A DNA stretch of 64,000 bases. It comes from Mycobacteriales bacterium. GTDB lineage: Bacteria > Actinomycetota > Actinomycetes > Mycobacteriales > SCTD01. Every line of letters begins with the position of its first letter. The first letter of the stretch is position 1. Under the pieces are notes generated by a model, which saw nothing but the letters and a program-made list of their open reading frames with translations, searched no databases and was not told where the DNA came from. Shown here in pieces: positions 1 through 9,695 of the stretch. Where the stretch lies: NCBI GenBank assembly GCA_030697205.1, contig JAUYQP010000034.1, forward strand, positions 1 through 64,000. The letters are read 5' to 3'. The position numbers were made by a program, and so were the translations under genes.

Positions 1-343
1 CGGGGGACAGCCCGTCTGTCTCGGTGAGCAGCGCTGTGACTTGCTCGGGGGGGAGGGTGTCGTAGATCGCGACCGAGACGGCGAGGGCCGCGACGCGGGT
101 CGCTTCGCGCAGGAGGCGTTCGGCGCGGCGTTCGCTGATGCGCAGGCAGAACGCGAGGGTGATGTCGGTGAAGGCCGCGGCGGGGCCGGAGGCGGCGTGC
201 AGCTGCAGGGTGAGCTGGAGGAGCCGGGCGTGCTCGGCGGAGTTGGTCTGCGCCCACGCTTCGAGCTCGGCTTCCAGCGCCTCAGCCCGACCGGGGTCGG
301 GGCAGCCCGGAGCCACCGGCGTGGTCGCTCCGGTGGCTGGCAT
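1..343 (-). CDS. DUF222 / 13E12-type protein, N-terminal part, cut by window edge
   Basis: The reading frame opens at an ATG (343-341) after a good ribosome site (AAAGGGA, 5 bases before the start) and runs off the left edge, giving 114 codons. The visible part is helical, with the pattern ITLAFCLRISERRAERLLRE followed by an alanine-rich stretch. That looks like the N-terminal helix-turn-helix-like part of DUF222 proteins (mycobacterial 13E12 repeat family), which usually carry an HNH nuclease domain at the C-terminus. The nuclease part would lie outside the window, so its presence is unknown. These proteins are often multicopy in actinobacteria and their role is not established. Confidence 0.6.
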   Translation of the reverse strand, partial: MPATGATTPVAPGCPDPGRAEALEAELEAWAQTNSAEHARLLQLTLQLHAASGPAAAFTDITLAFCLRISERRAERLLREATRVAALAVSVAIYDTLPPEQVTALLTETDGLSP

Positions 344-367
344 CTGGTCCCTTTCCCGTCTGACGTC

Positions 368-396
368 AGTAAAGCATAGGCAACCTGATGTTGCAA
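368..396 (-). promoter_or_regulatory. possible promoter of the DUF222 gene
   Basis: Reading on the minus strand, TTGCAA and TTTACT are separated by 17 bases, about 25 bases before the ATG at 343. A perfect TGACGTCA palindrome follows. The rest of 344-592 shows no gene. The call rests on spacing and resemblance to sigma-70 elements only. Confidence 0.25.
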
Positions 397-592
397 GCAT
401 CTGTGCAGATTGGTTCCCGCGGAGCTGGCGATGGACCCGACGAACCATCCCAGGCGGAGGTCAGCGGGCAGCCGTCATCGTCACCCGATTCGCGGCCCCG
501 TGGGCCCACGAAGGGCGAGGATGTGGACAGCCGAAAGGCCTGTGGACGCAGTCCGGATCGCAGCCGCGCAGGAGGTCGCCGGGCGAGAGCTG

Positions 593-2935
593 CTAGCCGG
601 AGGGCGTGGGCTCCGGGTACGGGGGCGACGAGGACGGCGGGGGTTGCGTGGGCACGATCGGCGGCCGGGTCGGCTCGCGCGTCGGCTCCTGCGTCGCAGG
701 CGCCTGGGTCGGGGCCCGCGTGGTCGCGACGGCGGTCGGGCGCGGGGTGGCGGCCGGGACCCGGCTGCGTCGCGGCCGGGCGGTCGGCGAAACCACCGTG
801 GTCGGCTCCTCGCCGCCACTGGCGGCAGCCGCCTTGGCGGCCTTGATCTCGCGCAGGATCTCGAAGGCCCGGGCGAAGATCCGGGCGGGCAGCGTCCCGC
901 CGAACACCTGCTTCACGCCGTTGACGTTCAGCATGCCGCCGCAGGCAGCACCGACAGTCCGCGTCCTGCCGTCCTTGGACTCGCACTCCTTGTCCTCGAA
1001 GCCCATCCACACCGCCATGCAGAGGTTCTGCGGTGCCTTGGCGCAGCCGATGAACCACGCGTCCTTCGAGTCGTTGGTGGTGCCGGTCTTGCCGAAGACG
1101 GTGAAGTCCTGCGCGGCCGCCGGCGCCGTCCCGGCCGGTGTCGCCACCTTGCTCATCGCTTCGATGACCTGCGGCGCGACGTCGGGTCGGGAGAAGACCT
1201 GCTTGCCCTTGGCGATCGCCGTCAGGCCCGAGGCGTCGACCGGCGTCCCGCGGTCTGCGCCCTCGCCACCGACGCGGACCTCAGCGACGTAGCGCGGGGT
1301 GATCGCCTTCCCGCCGTTCATCAGCGTCGCGTAGGCGGTCGCCATCGACAGCGGCGAGGCGTTCGCGGTGGTGCCGAGGCCGAAGCTGTTCGGGCTGACG
1401 GAGAACGGGTCGTCGGTGCCGTCGCGGAAGGGCAGCGTCCGCACACCGGAAGCGAGCATGACGTCCTTGATGCGCTTGCGGCCGACGTCGATCGCCAGCG
1501 GGACGTAGACGGTGTTGACCGAACGCGCGAGGGCACCGGCGAGCGTCGTGGAGCGGCTCGGGCTGTCCTCGCCACCGGCGTTGCAGTAGTCGTAGAAGCC
1601 GTCGTCCTCGCTGCGGTCGCGGATCCGGTCGCAGCCGGGGGCGAAGACGCGGGTGCCCAGCGTGCGGCCCTTCTCGAGCGCGACCCCGAGCGTGAACGGC
1701 TTGATGGTCGATCCCACGGAGCGGTAGCCGCTGGTGGCGAGGTTCAGGCCGTCCCGGGTGTAGCCCACCGAGGCCTTGCGGACCACCTTGCCGTCCTTCT
1801 GCCGCTCCGGCACCCGGCGCAGCGTGGTCATGGCCTTCACGTCACCGTTGCGGATGTCGACCGCCACCACCGCGGCCTGCGGGTCGTCGGGGTCGGGCAG
1901 CACCTCGCGGGCGGCTCGCGTCACCGCGGCCTGCAGGTCGTTGTCGAGCGTCGTCTTCACGCGGAGGCCGCCGCGGAAGAGCAGGCTGTCCTCCTCCTCC
2001 GCGGTGTCGAACTCGCCCCGCAGCTTGGCCTTCACGAGGTCGGTGAACTCCGGCGCCGTCGACGGCGGCTCGGGCGGCGACTCCTGGAGCGGGATCACCG
2101 CCCCGACCCTGCGCTTGGCCTCGCTCGCCTCGGCGGTGGAGATGTAGCCGTTGGTGACCATCCGGTTGAGGACGTAGGTCTGGCGCACCCGTGCGGTGGT
2201 GAAGTCGCGGACCGGGTTCCACGCGCTCGGCGCCGGTGCGATCCCGGCCAGCATCGTCGCCCGGGCGACGGCAAGGACGGGCTCGCGCTTGCCGGTCTTC
2301 TCGTTGAGGTCGAGGTCCTTCACCGGCACACCGAAGTAGTACTTCGCAGCCGCCTGCACGCCGTACGTGCTGTTGCCGAGGTAGAGGACGTTGAGGTAGT
2401 CGGTGAGGATCTCCTCCTTCTCCTTGCGCTGCTCGAGCCGCACCGCGAGCGCGGCCTCGCGCATCTTGCGCAGGAGGTTCTTGTCGTCGCCGACGTAGAC
2501 GTTCTTCACGTACTGCTGAGTCAGCGTCGAGCCGCCCTGCCGGCGGCCGCCGGTCAGGTCGCGGTAGGCCGCGCGGACCGTCGCGAGCGGGTCGACCCCC
2601 TTGTGCTCGAGGAACCGCTCGTCCTCGGCGCTGATGATGGCCTGGACCATCTGCTTGGGGATGTCCGCGGCCGGGACGATCTCGCGCTGCTGCTGCGGCC
2701 GCAGCGTCGCGAGCTGGGTGCCGTCCGCGGCGCTGAGCAGCGCGTTCTTGGGCGGAGGGGGTACGGCGAAGTCGATCGGTGCGGCGAGCAGCCCGCCGAC
2801 GAAGGTCCCCGACCCGACCAGCAGCGCGAGGACGAGGACGAGGAAGGCGCGGCCGATCCGCCGCGACCGGCGACGCCGGCGCGCCGCACGCGAGGGACGC
2901 CGCGCAGGGGTGCGGGCGGAGCCGGGCGCCGTCAT
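593..2935 (-). CDS. bifunctional penicillin-binding protein (transglycosylase/transpeptidase)
   Basis: This 780-residue class A PBP should polymerise lipid II and cross-link peptidoglycan on the outer face of the membrane. A basic N-terminus is followed by one membrane segment (about 29-51). The GT51 domain shows EDERFLEHKGVD (104-115) and GGSTLTQQ (134-141). The transpeptidase domain shows the catalytic S409-T-I-K412, SVN (472-474) and KTGTT (616-620). The last 75 residues or so are a Pro/Thr-rich tail, as in many actinobacterial PBPs. The ATG at 2935 is chosen because the frame upstream only shadows the divergent response-regulator gene. That divergent gene starts 57 bases away, so the two promoters share a short region. 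Confidence 0.92.
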   Translation of the reverse strand: MTAPGSARTPARRPSRAARRRRRSRRIGRAFLVLVLALLVGSGTFVGGLLAAPIDFAVPPPPKNALLSAADGTQLATLRPQQQREIVPAADIPKQMVQAIISAEDERFLEHKGVDPLATVRAAYRDLTGGRRQGGSTLTQQYVKNVYVGDDKNLLRKMREAALAVRLEQRKEKEEILTDYLNVLYLGNSTYGVQAAAKYYFGVPVKDLDLNEKTGKREPVLAVARATMLAGIAPAPSAWNPVRDFTTARVRQTYVLNRMVTNGYISTAEASEAKRRVGAVIPLQESPPEPPSTAPEFTDLVKAKLRGEFDTAEEEDSLLFRGGLRVKTTLDNDLQAAVTRAAREVLPDPDDPQAAVVAVDIRNGDVKAMTTLRRVPERQKDGKVVRKASVGYTRDGLNLATSGYRSVGSTIKPFTLGVALEKGRTLGTRVFAPGCDRIRDRSEDDGFYDYCNAGGEDSPSRSTTLAGALARSVNTVYVPLAIDVGRKRIKDVMLASGVRTLPFRDGTDDPFSVSPNSFGLGTTANASPLSMATAYATLMNGGKAITPRYVAEVRVGGEGADRGTPVDASGLTAIAKGKQVFSRPDVAPQVIEAMSKVATPAGTAPAAAQDFTVFGKTGTTNDSKDAWFIGCAKAPQNLCMAVWMGFEDKECESKDGRTRTVGAACGGMLNVNGVKQVFGGTLPARIFARAFEILREIKAAKAAAASGGEEPTTVVSPTARPRRSRVPAATPRPTAVATTRAPTQAPATQEPTREPTRPPIVPTQPPPSSSPPYPEPTPSG

Positions 2936-2992
2936 GAGGTGGAATGTACGTCGCTGCCGCTGTGCGCGGGCGGTCAGGAACGGGGGGACGCT

Positions 2993-3370
2993 GTGATCCG
3001 GGTGCTCGTGGTCGACGACACCCCGCACGTGCGTGAGCTCGTCGCGGACATGCTGGGCCTCGACGGCTTCGACGTCGTCGGCCGCGCCGCCGACGGTCAG
3101 GAGGCGGTCGTCCTGGCCCGCACTACCGACCCCCACGTCATCGTCATGGACCTCCACATGCCGGTCATGGACGGCCTCGAGGCCACCCGCCGGATCCGCG
3201 CGGAGCGCCCCGGGCAGCAGGTCGTCGTCTACACCGCCTACCTCGACGCCGAGGTGGAGCGGGCCGCAGCCGCGGCCGGCGTCGCCCTGTGCCTCGGCAA
3301 GGTCGACGGGCTCCCCCGCCTCGAGGCGGAGCTGTCCCGGCTCACCCTCGCCCTCACCCGCGAACCGTGA
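2993..3370 (+). CDS. receiver-only (CheY-like) response regulator
   Basis: This 125-residue protein consists of a REC domain only. The acidic pair D8-D9, phospho-acceptor D53 (in VIVMD), switch T81 and conserved K103 are all present, so phosphorylation looks possible. There is no output domain, so it must act through a partner. No histidine kinase is adjacent. The GTG start at 2993 is supported by a GGGGGGA ribosome site 5 to 11 bases upstream. It is transcribed divergently from the penicillin-binding protein and lies upstream of the BldN-type sigma factor gene, separated from it by about 170 bases. Confidence 0.85.
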   Translation: MIRVLVVDDTPHVRELVADMLGLDGFDVVGRAADGQEAVVLARTTDPHVIVMDLHMPVMDGLEATRRIRAERPGQQVVVYTAYLDAEVERAAAAAGVALCLGKVDGLPRLEAELSRLTLALTREP

Positions 3371-3542
3371 GCGGGCGTCAAGCACGCCCCGAGGTCTGCC
3401 GAAACCGGGATGAGGACCGCACGCGCCTCTACGATGGAGCGGTCCCCCGTCTGCCTGGAGCTCCCATGCCCGTGCTCGCGCGCGCTGCCACCGGGCTCCC
3501 GCGCGCCCACGCACCGGTCGTCCGCCCGCACCCGGCCCGCCC

Positions 3543-4364
3543 GTGAGGGACACCGCCACCGACCTGTCGCTGCTGCGGGCCGCGCTGCGTGACGCCCGCC
3601 GCGAGGACGCCCAGCGCACCGCCCGGGCCGTCCTCGTCGCCGGGCCCGGCCCGCACCGCGGCCACGTGCGCTTCTCCGTCGTGAGCACCAGCCGGGTCGC
3701 GGCCGCAGGCGTCGGTGTCTCCGGGACGCTCGTCCCGGGGCCCAGCGCGTCCACGGAGACCGCCGCCCCCGACCTCGGCACCGAGCCGCTGGCCGCCCCC
3801 GAGGGCGACACCGCGGTCGCGATCGCGCTCGTCCAACGCGCGCAGGCGGGTGACGCGGAGGCCTTCGGCGAGCTCTACGACCGCTACGTCGACCTCGTCT
3901 ACCGCTACGTCTACTACCGGGTGTCGTCCGCGCAGCTCGCCGAGGACCTCACCTCGGAGACCTTCCTGCGCGCGCTGCGCCGGATCTCGTCGTTCACCTG
4001 GCAGGGCCGCGACGTCGGCGCGTGGTTCGTGACCATCGCCCGCAACCTCATCGCCGACCACTACAAGAGCGGTCGCTACCGCCTCGAGCTCACCACCGAC
4101 GACGTGTCGGAGTCCGGCGCCGCGCTCGTGACCGAGGGCCCCGAAATGGCCGTGCTCGAGGCCATGCAGAACAAGGTCCTGCTCGAGGCCGTCAAGCAGC
4201 TCGGCCCGGAGCAGCAGGAGTGCATCGTGCTGCGCTTCCTGCAGGGCCTGTCGGTCGCCGAGACCGCGCAGGCGATGGGCAAGAACGAGGGCGCGATCAA
4301 GGCGCTGCAGTACCGCGCGATCCGCACCCTCGGCCGACTGCTCCCCGAGGGGGTCGAGCTGTGA
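3543..4364 (+). CDS. bldN: BldN-type ECF sigma factor with N-terminal pro-sequence
   Basis: This 273-residue ECF sigma factor has region 2 at about 96-165 (AFGELYDRYVDLVYRYVYYR, then DLTSETFLRALRRISSFTWQ) and region 4 at about 215-270 (QQECIVLRFLQGLSVAETAQ, then MGKNEGAIKALQYRA). These closely match sigma-BldN of Streptomyces from memory. About 95 residues precede region 2. In Streptomyces the BldN extension is a pro-sequence removed by proteolysis, and the same may hold here. The downstream gene encodes an RsbN-like anti-sigma factor, which supports the name. The GTG start at 3543 has no clear ribosome site, so the exact start is uncertain. In Streptomyces this sigma factor is needed for aerial development. 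Confidence 0.85.
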   Translation: MRDTATDLSLLRAALRDARREDAQRTARAVLVAGPGPHRGHVRFSVVSTSRVAAAGVGVSGTLVPGPSASTETAAPDLGTEPLAAPEGDTAVAIALVQRAQAGDAEAFGELYDRYVDLVYRYVYYRVSSAQLAEDLTSETFLRALRRISSFTWQGRDVGAWFVTIARNLIADHYKSGRYRLELTTDDVSESGAALVTEGPEMAVLEAMQNKVLLEAVKQLGPEQQECIVLRFLQGLSVAETAQAMGKNEGAIKALQYRAIRTLGRLLPEGVEL

Positions 4365-4563
4365 TCACGACCGCGCTCCTGACCACGGACCACGCCACCT
4401 TGGGCGAGAGCATGGTCACAACGGGTCATTTCCCGGGATGGCCCGTCACCTTCTCGCCGTCACCTTCGTTGCAGTCCGTGACAGCCCCTGCGGCTCGTCC
4501 TGCGCGTGCAACGACGCACGCTCAGCACCCGCACGCCCAGCACTCGGGAAGGGAGCGCCGGCC

Positions 4564-5838
4564 ATGAACCCGTTCGGCACCCGCGCCCGGGCCGACGAGC
4601 TGGCGGCGCTCCTCGACGGCGCCGTCGTCCCGCTCGCCCCTGGTTCCTACGACTACCCCGCGGCGCCCGCGCTCGCGCTGGTCAGCCGGCTGCGCTCCGT
4701 CGGCACCGCGCTGTCGGAGGAGACGGCCCCCCGGCCGGAGTTCCGCACCGCGCTGCGGACCCGCCTGCTCGCCGTGGCCGCCGTGCAGGGCATCGGCGTG
4801 CCGGTCGCCGAGGTCCCCGGTGTCTCGGCTGCGTCGTCTGCGCCGAGGGCCGTGACCTGGGCGGTCGCCAAGCGCGGCCAGCGCGGTCTCGGCGTCGCCG
4901 CCGGCGCGATGGCCTCGGTCGTCGCGGTCACCGGTGTCGCCGTCGCGAGCCAGCGCTCGCTGCCCGGCGACACCTTCTACGGCACGAAGAAGGCCACCGA
5001 GGCCCTGCAGCTGAGCTTCGCCGACGGCGACGTCGAGAAGGGCACCCAGCACCTCGAGTTCGCCGAGACCCGGCTGCGCGAGGTCCGCGCGCTCGCGCTC
5101 GGCCGCGAGGAGCTCAACGCGAGCGGCCCCTTCGCCCCGGTCTCCGACGAGCAGTCGCTCATCGCCCTCGGCGGCTCGGTGACCGAGCGGGTCCGCACCG
5201 CCCTGTCCGACATGGACGCGCAGACCCGCGACGGCCAGGCCCTGCTCGAGAGCGCCTTCCGCGACAGCGGCGAGGTCGAGCCGCTGCGCGTGATCGTCAC
5301 CTTCGCGCGCCGCCAGGCGCAGTCGATCGAGCGGGTGCTGCCGTCGCTGCCCGCCGACGCCCGCCCCCGCGCGCAGGAGTCGCTCTCGCTCGTCACGACC
5401 GTCGCCCAGCAGACCGAGCTCGCGATCCAGCTCGGCACCTGCGGCGACCAGTGCGACCCGCAGGGCGCCGGCCCGGCGCTGCCCACCGCGTCGCCCGAGC
5501 CCGCGCCCGGATCGACGGCGACGCCCGGACCGCAGGTCGTGCCGACGCAGGAGCCCGACTGCGAGTGCGCCGCGCCGCAGCCCGAGCCCGCCCCCACACC
5601 GACCGCCGAGCCGGCGACCGAGCCGACCCCGACCACTGAGCCCTCGCCGCAGCCGACTCCCACGCAGGAACCGACGCAGGAGCCCTCCCCGCAGCCCAGC
5701 TCGGTGCTCCCGACGGAGATCGTCATCCCCTCCGGGCTCCCGCTGCCCAGCGGTCTCCCGACCTCGATCCCGCTGCCGCCCGTCGTGCTCCCCACCGAGC
5801 TGCCGCCGACCCTCCCGCTGCAGGCCCCGCAGCCGTAG
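4564..5838 (+). CDS. rsbN: RsbN-like membrane anti-sigma factor (DUF5667)
   Basis: This 424-residue protein lies 199 bases after the BldN-type sigma gene. A cytoplasmic N-terminal part (1-105) would hold the sigma factor. One membrane segment spans about 108-130. The extracytoplasmic DUF5667-like region begins with SLPGDTFYGTKKATEALQLS and is helical. The last 120 residues are a Pro/Thr/Glu-rich tail with runs of PTPTQEPT type. RsbN of Streptomyces has the same order (N-terminal anti-sigma region, membrane span, DUF5667). The ATG at 4564 follows a strong GGGAAGGGAG site. A frame-open extension to 4438 exists but lacks a ribosome site. The tail could cross or bind the cell wall. Confidence 0.8.
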   Translation: MNPFGTRARADELAALLDGAVVPLAPGSYDYPAAPALALVSRLRSVGTALSEETAPRPEFRTALRTRLLAVAAVQGIGVPVAEVPGVSAASSAPRAVTWAVAKRGQRGLGVAAGAMASVVAVTGVAVASQRSLPGDTFYGTKKATEALQLSFADGDVEKGTQHLEFAETRLREVRALALGREELNASGPFAPVSDEQSLIALGGSVTERVRTALSDMDAQTRDGQALLESAFRDSGEVEPLRVIVTFARRQAQSIERVLPSLPADARPRAQESLSLVTTVAQQTELAIQLGTCGDQCDPQGAGPALPTASPEPAPGSTATPGPQVVPTQEPDCECAAPQPEPAPTPTAEPATEPTPTTEPSPQPTPTQEPTQEPSPQPSSVLPTEIVIPSGLPLPSGLPTSIPLPPVVLPTELPPTLPLQAPQP

Positions 5839-5871
5839 TCCCAGCGCGGGCAGAGTCCCGGCGCTGACCCT

Positions 5872-5898
5872 CCGGTCGTCACGGAGCGTGACGGCCGG
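5872..5898 (+). terminator. hairpin after rsbN
   Basis: A 12-bp stem (5872-5883 with 5887-5898, one G-T pair) closes a GAG loop 34 bases after the rsbN stop. No T-run follows, as is common in high-GC actinobacteria. Confidence 0.6.
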
Positions 5899-6167
5899 GA
5901 GTCGCCCGCCCGCGGCCGCGCCGCCGGCTCCGGAGTACCCCTGGGGGTCAGGCTCACAGGTGCGCGTCGCGTCCGGTTTCGTCTCCCGTGTTCCCGGGGT
6001 CCGGAAAAAAGTTCCCGTGAGGCCCGTCACCAACCGTCACCGGCCTCGTTACCTGGATCAGAGCGCGTCGTGGTGGTCGGAAAAGCCCTGGTAGGTCCAC
6101 ACTTCAGGGGATTCGTCCAGCCGCCGATACAGGGACGACAGCGCACCACTCCGAAGGGTCAGGGAAC
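5899..6167 (+). promoter_or_regulatory. long leader/promoter region of the surface-protein gene
   Basis: The 329 bases between rsbN and the surface-protein gene hold the rsbN hairpin and then about 270 bases without a gene. An A-rich run (GGAAAAAAGTTCCCG) at 6003-6017 has weak dyad symmetry. Two CCGTCACC copies lie at 6023-6042. I see no riboswitch that I recognise. The length suggests regulated transcription of the downstream gene. Confidence 0.3.
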
Positions 6168-7643
6168 ATGGCAGTCAAGGGAATCGTGCGGCTCACCGCA
6201 CTCGCGGTTGCGACGGGCACGCTCGTCGCCACCGGCGCGGGCACGGCCTCCGCCGCGACCGCCATCGACACGTCCAAGATCGTCGCCGCCGGTGACGGCG
6301 CGGCCATCAAGATCACGCTCAACCTGCCGGCCGCTCTCGCCGGCGCGCTGGGCACCTCCACCATCGAGCAGACGATCTCGATGACCGACGGTCAGGTCTC
6401 CACCGTCCTCACCCCGCTCGCCGAGACCACGGCGATCCTGGGCAAGGGCAACGTGCCGGTGCTCTCCGATCTGCTCGCGAAGGCCACCAAGGCCTCGCTG
6501 ACCGGCAAGACCGAGGACTCGCAGCCCGGCCTGGTCAACATCGACCAGCTCGGCATCAAGCTCAAGCTCCTCCCGCTGACCTCCAAGGTCGCGCAGCCCT
6601 CCCTCGACGGTGTACTGAGCGCCTCCGCCTCCGGTGTCGCGCAGCTGCGCATCGGCGCCCTCGGCGCCGCCAACCTCGAGAGCGTCACCGCTCCCGTCCA
6701 GGGCGTGCTCGACACGGCCCTCGGCACCGTCGACACCGTCGCCGGCACCGCGACGGGCACCGTCGGCTCCGCGCTGACTGGTGCGCTCGACCAGCTCGAC
6801 GCTGCCACCGACAACGCCGCCTCGCCGCTGTCCGCCCCGGCGGCCGCCGCTGTCGAGACCGTCACCGCGACCCTCGAGAACACCCTCGACGGCCTCCTCG
6901 ACACCCTCGGCTCGCTCGACGCCGCGACCGACCTGGTCTCGATGGACACGATCATCAGCGACCAGCTCATCACCCGCAAGGGCGACGTCGTGACCTCGAC
7001 GGTCGAGAACACCGTCAAGAACCTCAACGTCCTCAACGGCCTGGTCTCGGTCGAGGCCATCACCTCCAAGGCGACCGCCGCCGCCGGTGGCAAGCCGGGC
7101 ACCGCCTCGGCCGATACCGTCACGCCGGTCCTCAAGGTCTCCGTCGCCAACGGCGCCCTCACCGCGCTGCTCGACGAGAACGGCCTCAACCTCGGTGGCA
7201 CCGTCGGCTCCGCCCTCCCTGCCGAGCTGACCGGCACGGTCAACGACGCGCTCGACACCGTCAGCGGCCTGCTCAACGAGCTCGCCGGCGTCGACGTCGT
7301 CATCGGCAAGGGCACCACGACGGTCTCCCCCGACGGCACCGCTGCCGCCGCGTCCGTCGCCGCCACCACGCTGATCGTCAACCCGCCCGTCCTCGCGGCG
7401 CTGCTCCCGGCCGGCAAGAAGTTCCTGACGGTCGACCTGGTCCGCGCCAACGCCTCAGCCGGCACCGTGCTCGTCGCCGCGCCGACCACCCCGGTCACCA
7501 CGGTCACCACGGTCTCCACCCCCGTGAACACCCCGGTGAGCCTGCCCCGCACGGGTGGTGAGCTCGGCCTCGCCGCCGCGGCCACCGTCCTCATGGGTGT
7601 CGCGCTCGTCGCCCGCCGCCGTCGCTCGGTCTTCGTCGGCTAG
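6168..7643 (+). CDS. secreted LPxTG-type cell-wall-anchored protein
   Basis: This 491-residue exported protein has a signal peptide (1 to about 28, ending near TASAAT) and a C-terminal sorting signal: LPRTG at 459-463, a hydrophobic segment and an RRRR tail. A class E/F-type sortase would cut it and attach it to peptidoglycan. The middle is rich in Ala, Thr, Val and Leu, with repeating segments such as LDTALGTVDTVAGTATGTVG that look helical or beta-rich and low in charge. No catalytic motif is visible, so a structural or coat role is likely. The ATG at 6168 follows GGGTCAGGGA. Its position right after bldN-rsbN makes it a candidate BldN target, like the chaplins and rodlins in Streptomyces, but that is inference. 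Confidence 0.75.
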   Translation: MAVKGIVRLTALAVATGTLVATGAGTASAATAIDTSKIVAAGDGAAIKITLNLPAALAGALGTSTIEQTISMTDGQVSTVLTPLAETTAILGKGNVPVLSDLLAKATKASLTGKTEDSQPGLVNIDQLGIKLKLLPLTSKVAQPSLDGVLSASASGVAQLRIGALGAANLESVTAPVQGVLDTALGTVDTVAGTATGTVGSALTGALDQLDAATDNAASPLSAPAAAAVETVTATLENTLDGLLDTLGSLDAATDLVSMDTIISDQLITRKGDVVTSTVENTVKNLNVLNGLVSVEAITSKATAAAGGKPGTASADTVTPVLKVSVANGALTALLDENGLNLGGTVGSALPAELTGTVNDALDTVSGLLNELAGVDVVIGKGTTTVSPDGTAAAASVAATTLIVNPPVLAALLPAGKKFLTVDLVRANASAGTVLVAAPTTPVTTVTTVSTPVNTPVSLPRTGGELGLAAAATVLMGVALVARRRRSVFVG

Positions 7644-7664
7644 TCACACCTCCGCACCACAGCA

Positions 7665-7696
7665 CAGCGCCCCCGGTCCTCGGACCGGGGGCGCTG
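7665..7696 (+). terminator. strong hairpin terminator
   Basis: A perfect 15-bp GC stem (7665-7679 with 7682-7696) and a TC turn lie 21 bases after the stop of the surface-protein gene. Confidence 0.75.
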
Positions 7697-7761
7697 CGCT
7701 GTGAGGGCCTCCCCTAGGGTGGCTCCCGAGCCCACCCGCCCCGCCCGAGAGGCTGCCCACC

Positions 7762-8699
7762 GTGCCCCTGCGCCGACGCCCGCCTGCCGATGACGGCGTC
7801 GCCGCGGTCCTCGCCGGGGCCGCCTCGGCCGCCGTCGCCGAGGTGGAGTCCTCGCTCGAGGTCGTGGCCGACCCGACGGCCGCGGCGTTCTTCGACGTCG
7901 ACAACACGATGATCCGCGGCGCCTCGATCTACTTCTTCGGCAAGGGCATGGCCGGGCGCGGCCTCATCACGACCTCCGACCTGCTGCGCTTCGGGTGGGA
8001 GCAGGCCAAGTTCCGCGTCCGCGGCAAGGAGGACCTCGCCGCGGTCGCGGAGGCGCGCGACAAGGCGCTCGGGCTGGTCGCCGGCAAGTCGGTCACGGAG
8101 ATCGTCGCCTACGGCGAGGAGATCTACGACGAGCTGATGGAGCGCCGCATCTGGTCGGGGACGCGCGCCCTCGCCCAGCAGCACCTCGACGCCGGCCAGC
8201 GGGTCTGGCTCGTCACCGCGACACCCGTGGAGCTGGCCCGCATCATCGCCAAGCGCCTGGGCCTCACCGGGGCCCTGGGGACCGTCTCGGAGGTCCAGGA
8301 CGGCCTCTACACCGGCCGCCTGGTGGGCGAGCCGCTGCACGGGCCGGCCAAGGCGGAGGCGGTGCGCGCGCTCGCCGAGCGCGAGGGCCTCGACCTGTCA
8401 CGGTGCACGGCGTACTCCGACTCCTCCAACGACGTGCCGATGCTCTCGCTGGTCGGTCATGCGGTCGCGGTCAACCCCGATACCGCGCTGCGCGAGCAGG
8501 CGCGGGCCCGAGGCTGGGTCATCAAGGACTTCCGCACGGGCCGCAAGGCCGCCAAGGTCGGCGTGCCCGCTGCGGCCGGTGCCGGGGCCCTCGCCGGCGG
8601 GGTCGTCGCCGGGCTGGCGCTGCGCCGGCGCCACGCGGGCCACGGCCACGGGGCGCGGGTGGCGCAGGCCGCGAAGGCCGCGATGGGTGCGGCGCGCCG

Positions 8700-8703
<4 letters not shown>
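7762..8703 (+). CDS. HAD-IB family phosphatase (SerB-like)
   Basis: This 313-residue HAD hydrolase shows motif I FDVDNTM (D45 nucleophile, D47), motif II as VTATP, and motif IV as [11 protein letters not shown]. Its cap lies between motifs I and II. The family (HAD-IB, PSPase-like) includes mycobacterial Rv0505c (SerB1) and lysophosphatidic acid phosphatase-like enzymes; the substrate is unknown. A small hydrophobic segment (about 270-290) and a His/Arg-rich C-terminus could touch the membrane. The GTG start at 7762 follows GAGAGG. It converges with an acyltransferase gene, and their stop codons overlap by 4 bases. This pairing is conserved in mycobacteria and fits a role in phospholipid metabolism. 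Confidence 0.85.

Positions 8704-9687
<984 letters not shown>

Positions 9688-9695
<8 letters not shown>

Noticed and set aside
410-3370. Long plus-strand frame of 986 codons before the response regulator
   Set aside because: It is an antisense shadow of the penicillin-binding protein. Its product is Arg/Ala/Gly-rich without motifs; only its last 125 codons are real.
4438-4563. Longer start for the RsbN-like protein
   Set aside because: The extension has no ribosome site, and the ATG at 4564 follows a strong GGGAAGGGAG site.
5899-6167. Possible c-di-AMP (ydaO) riboswitch in the leader of the surface-protein gene
   Set aside because: The leader length invites it, but I cannot find the conserved core blocks of the ydaO/yuaA element.
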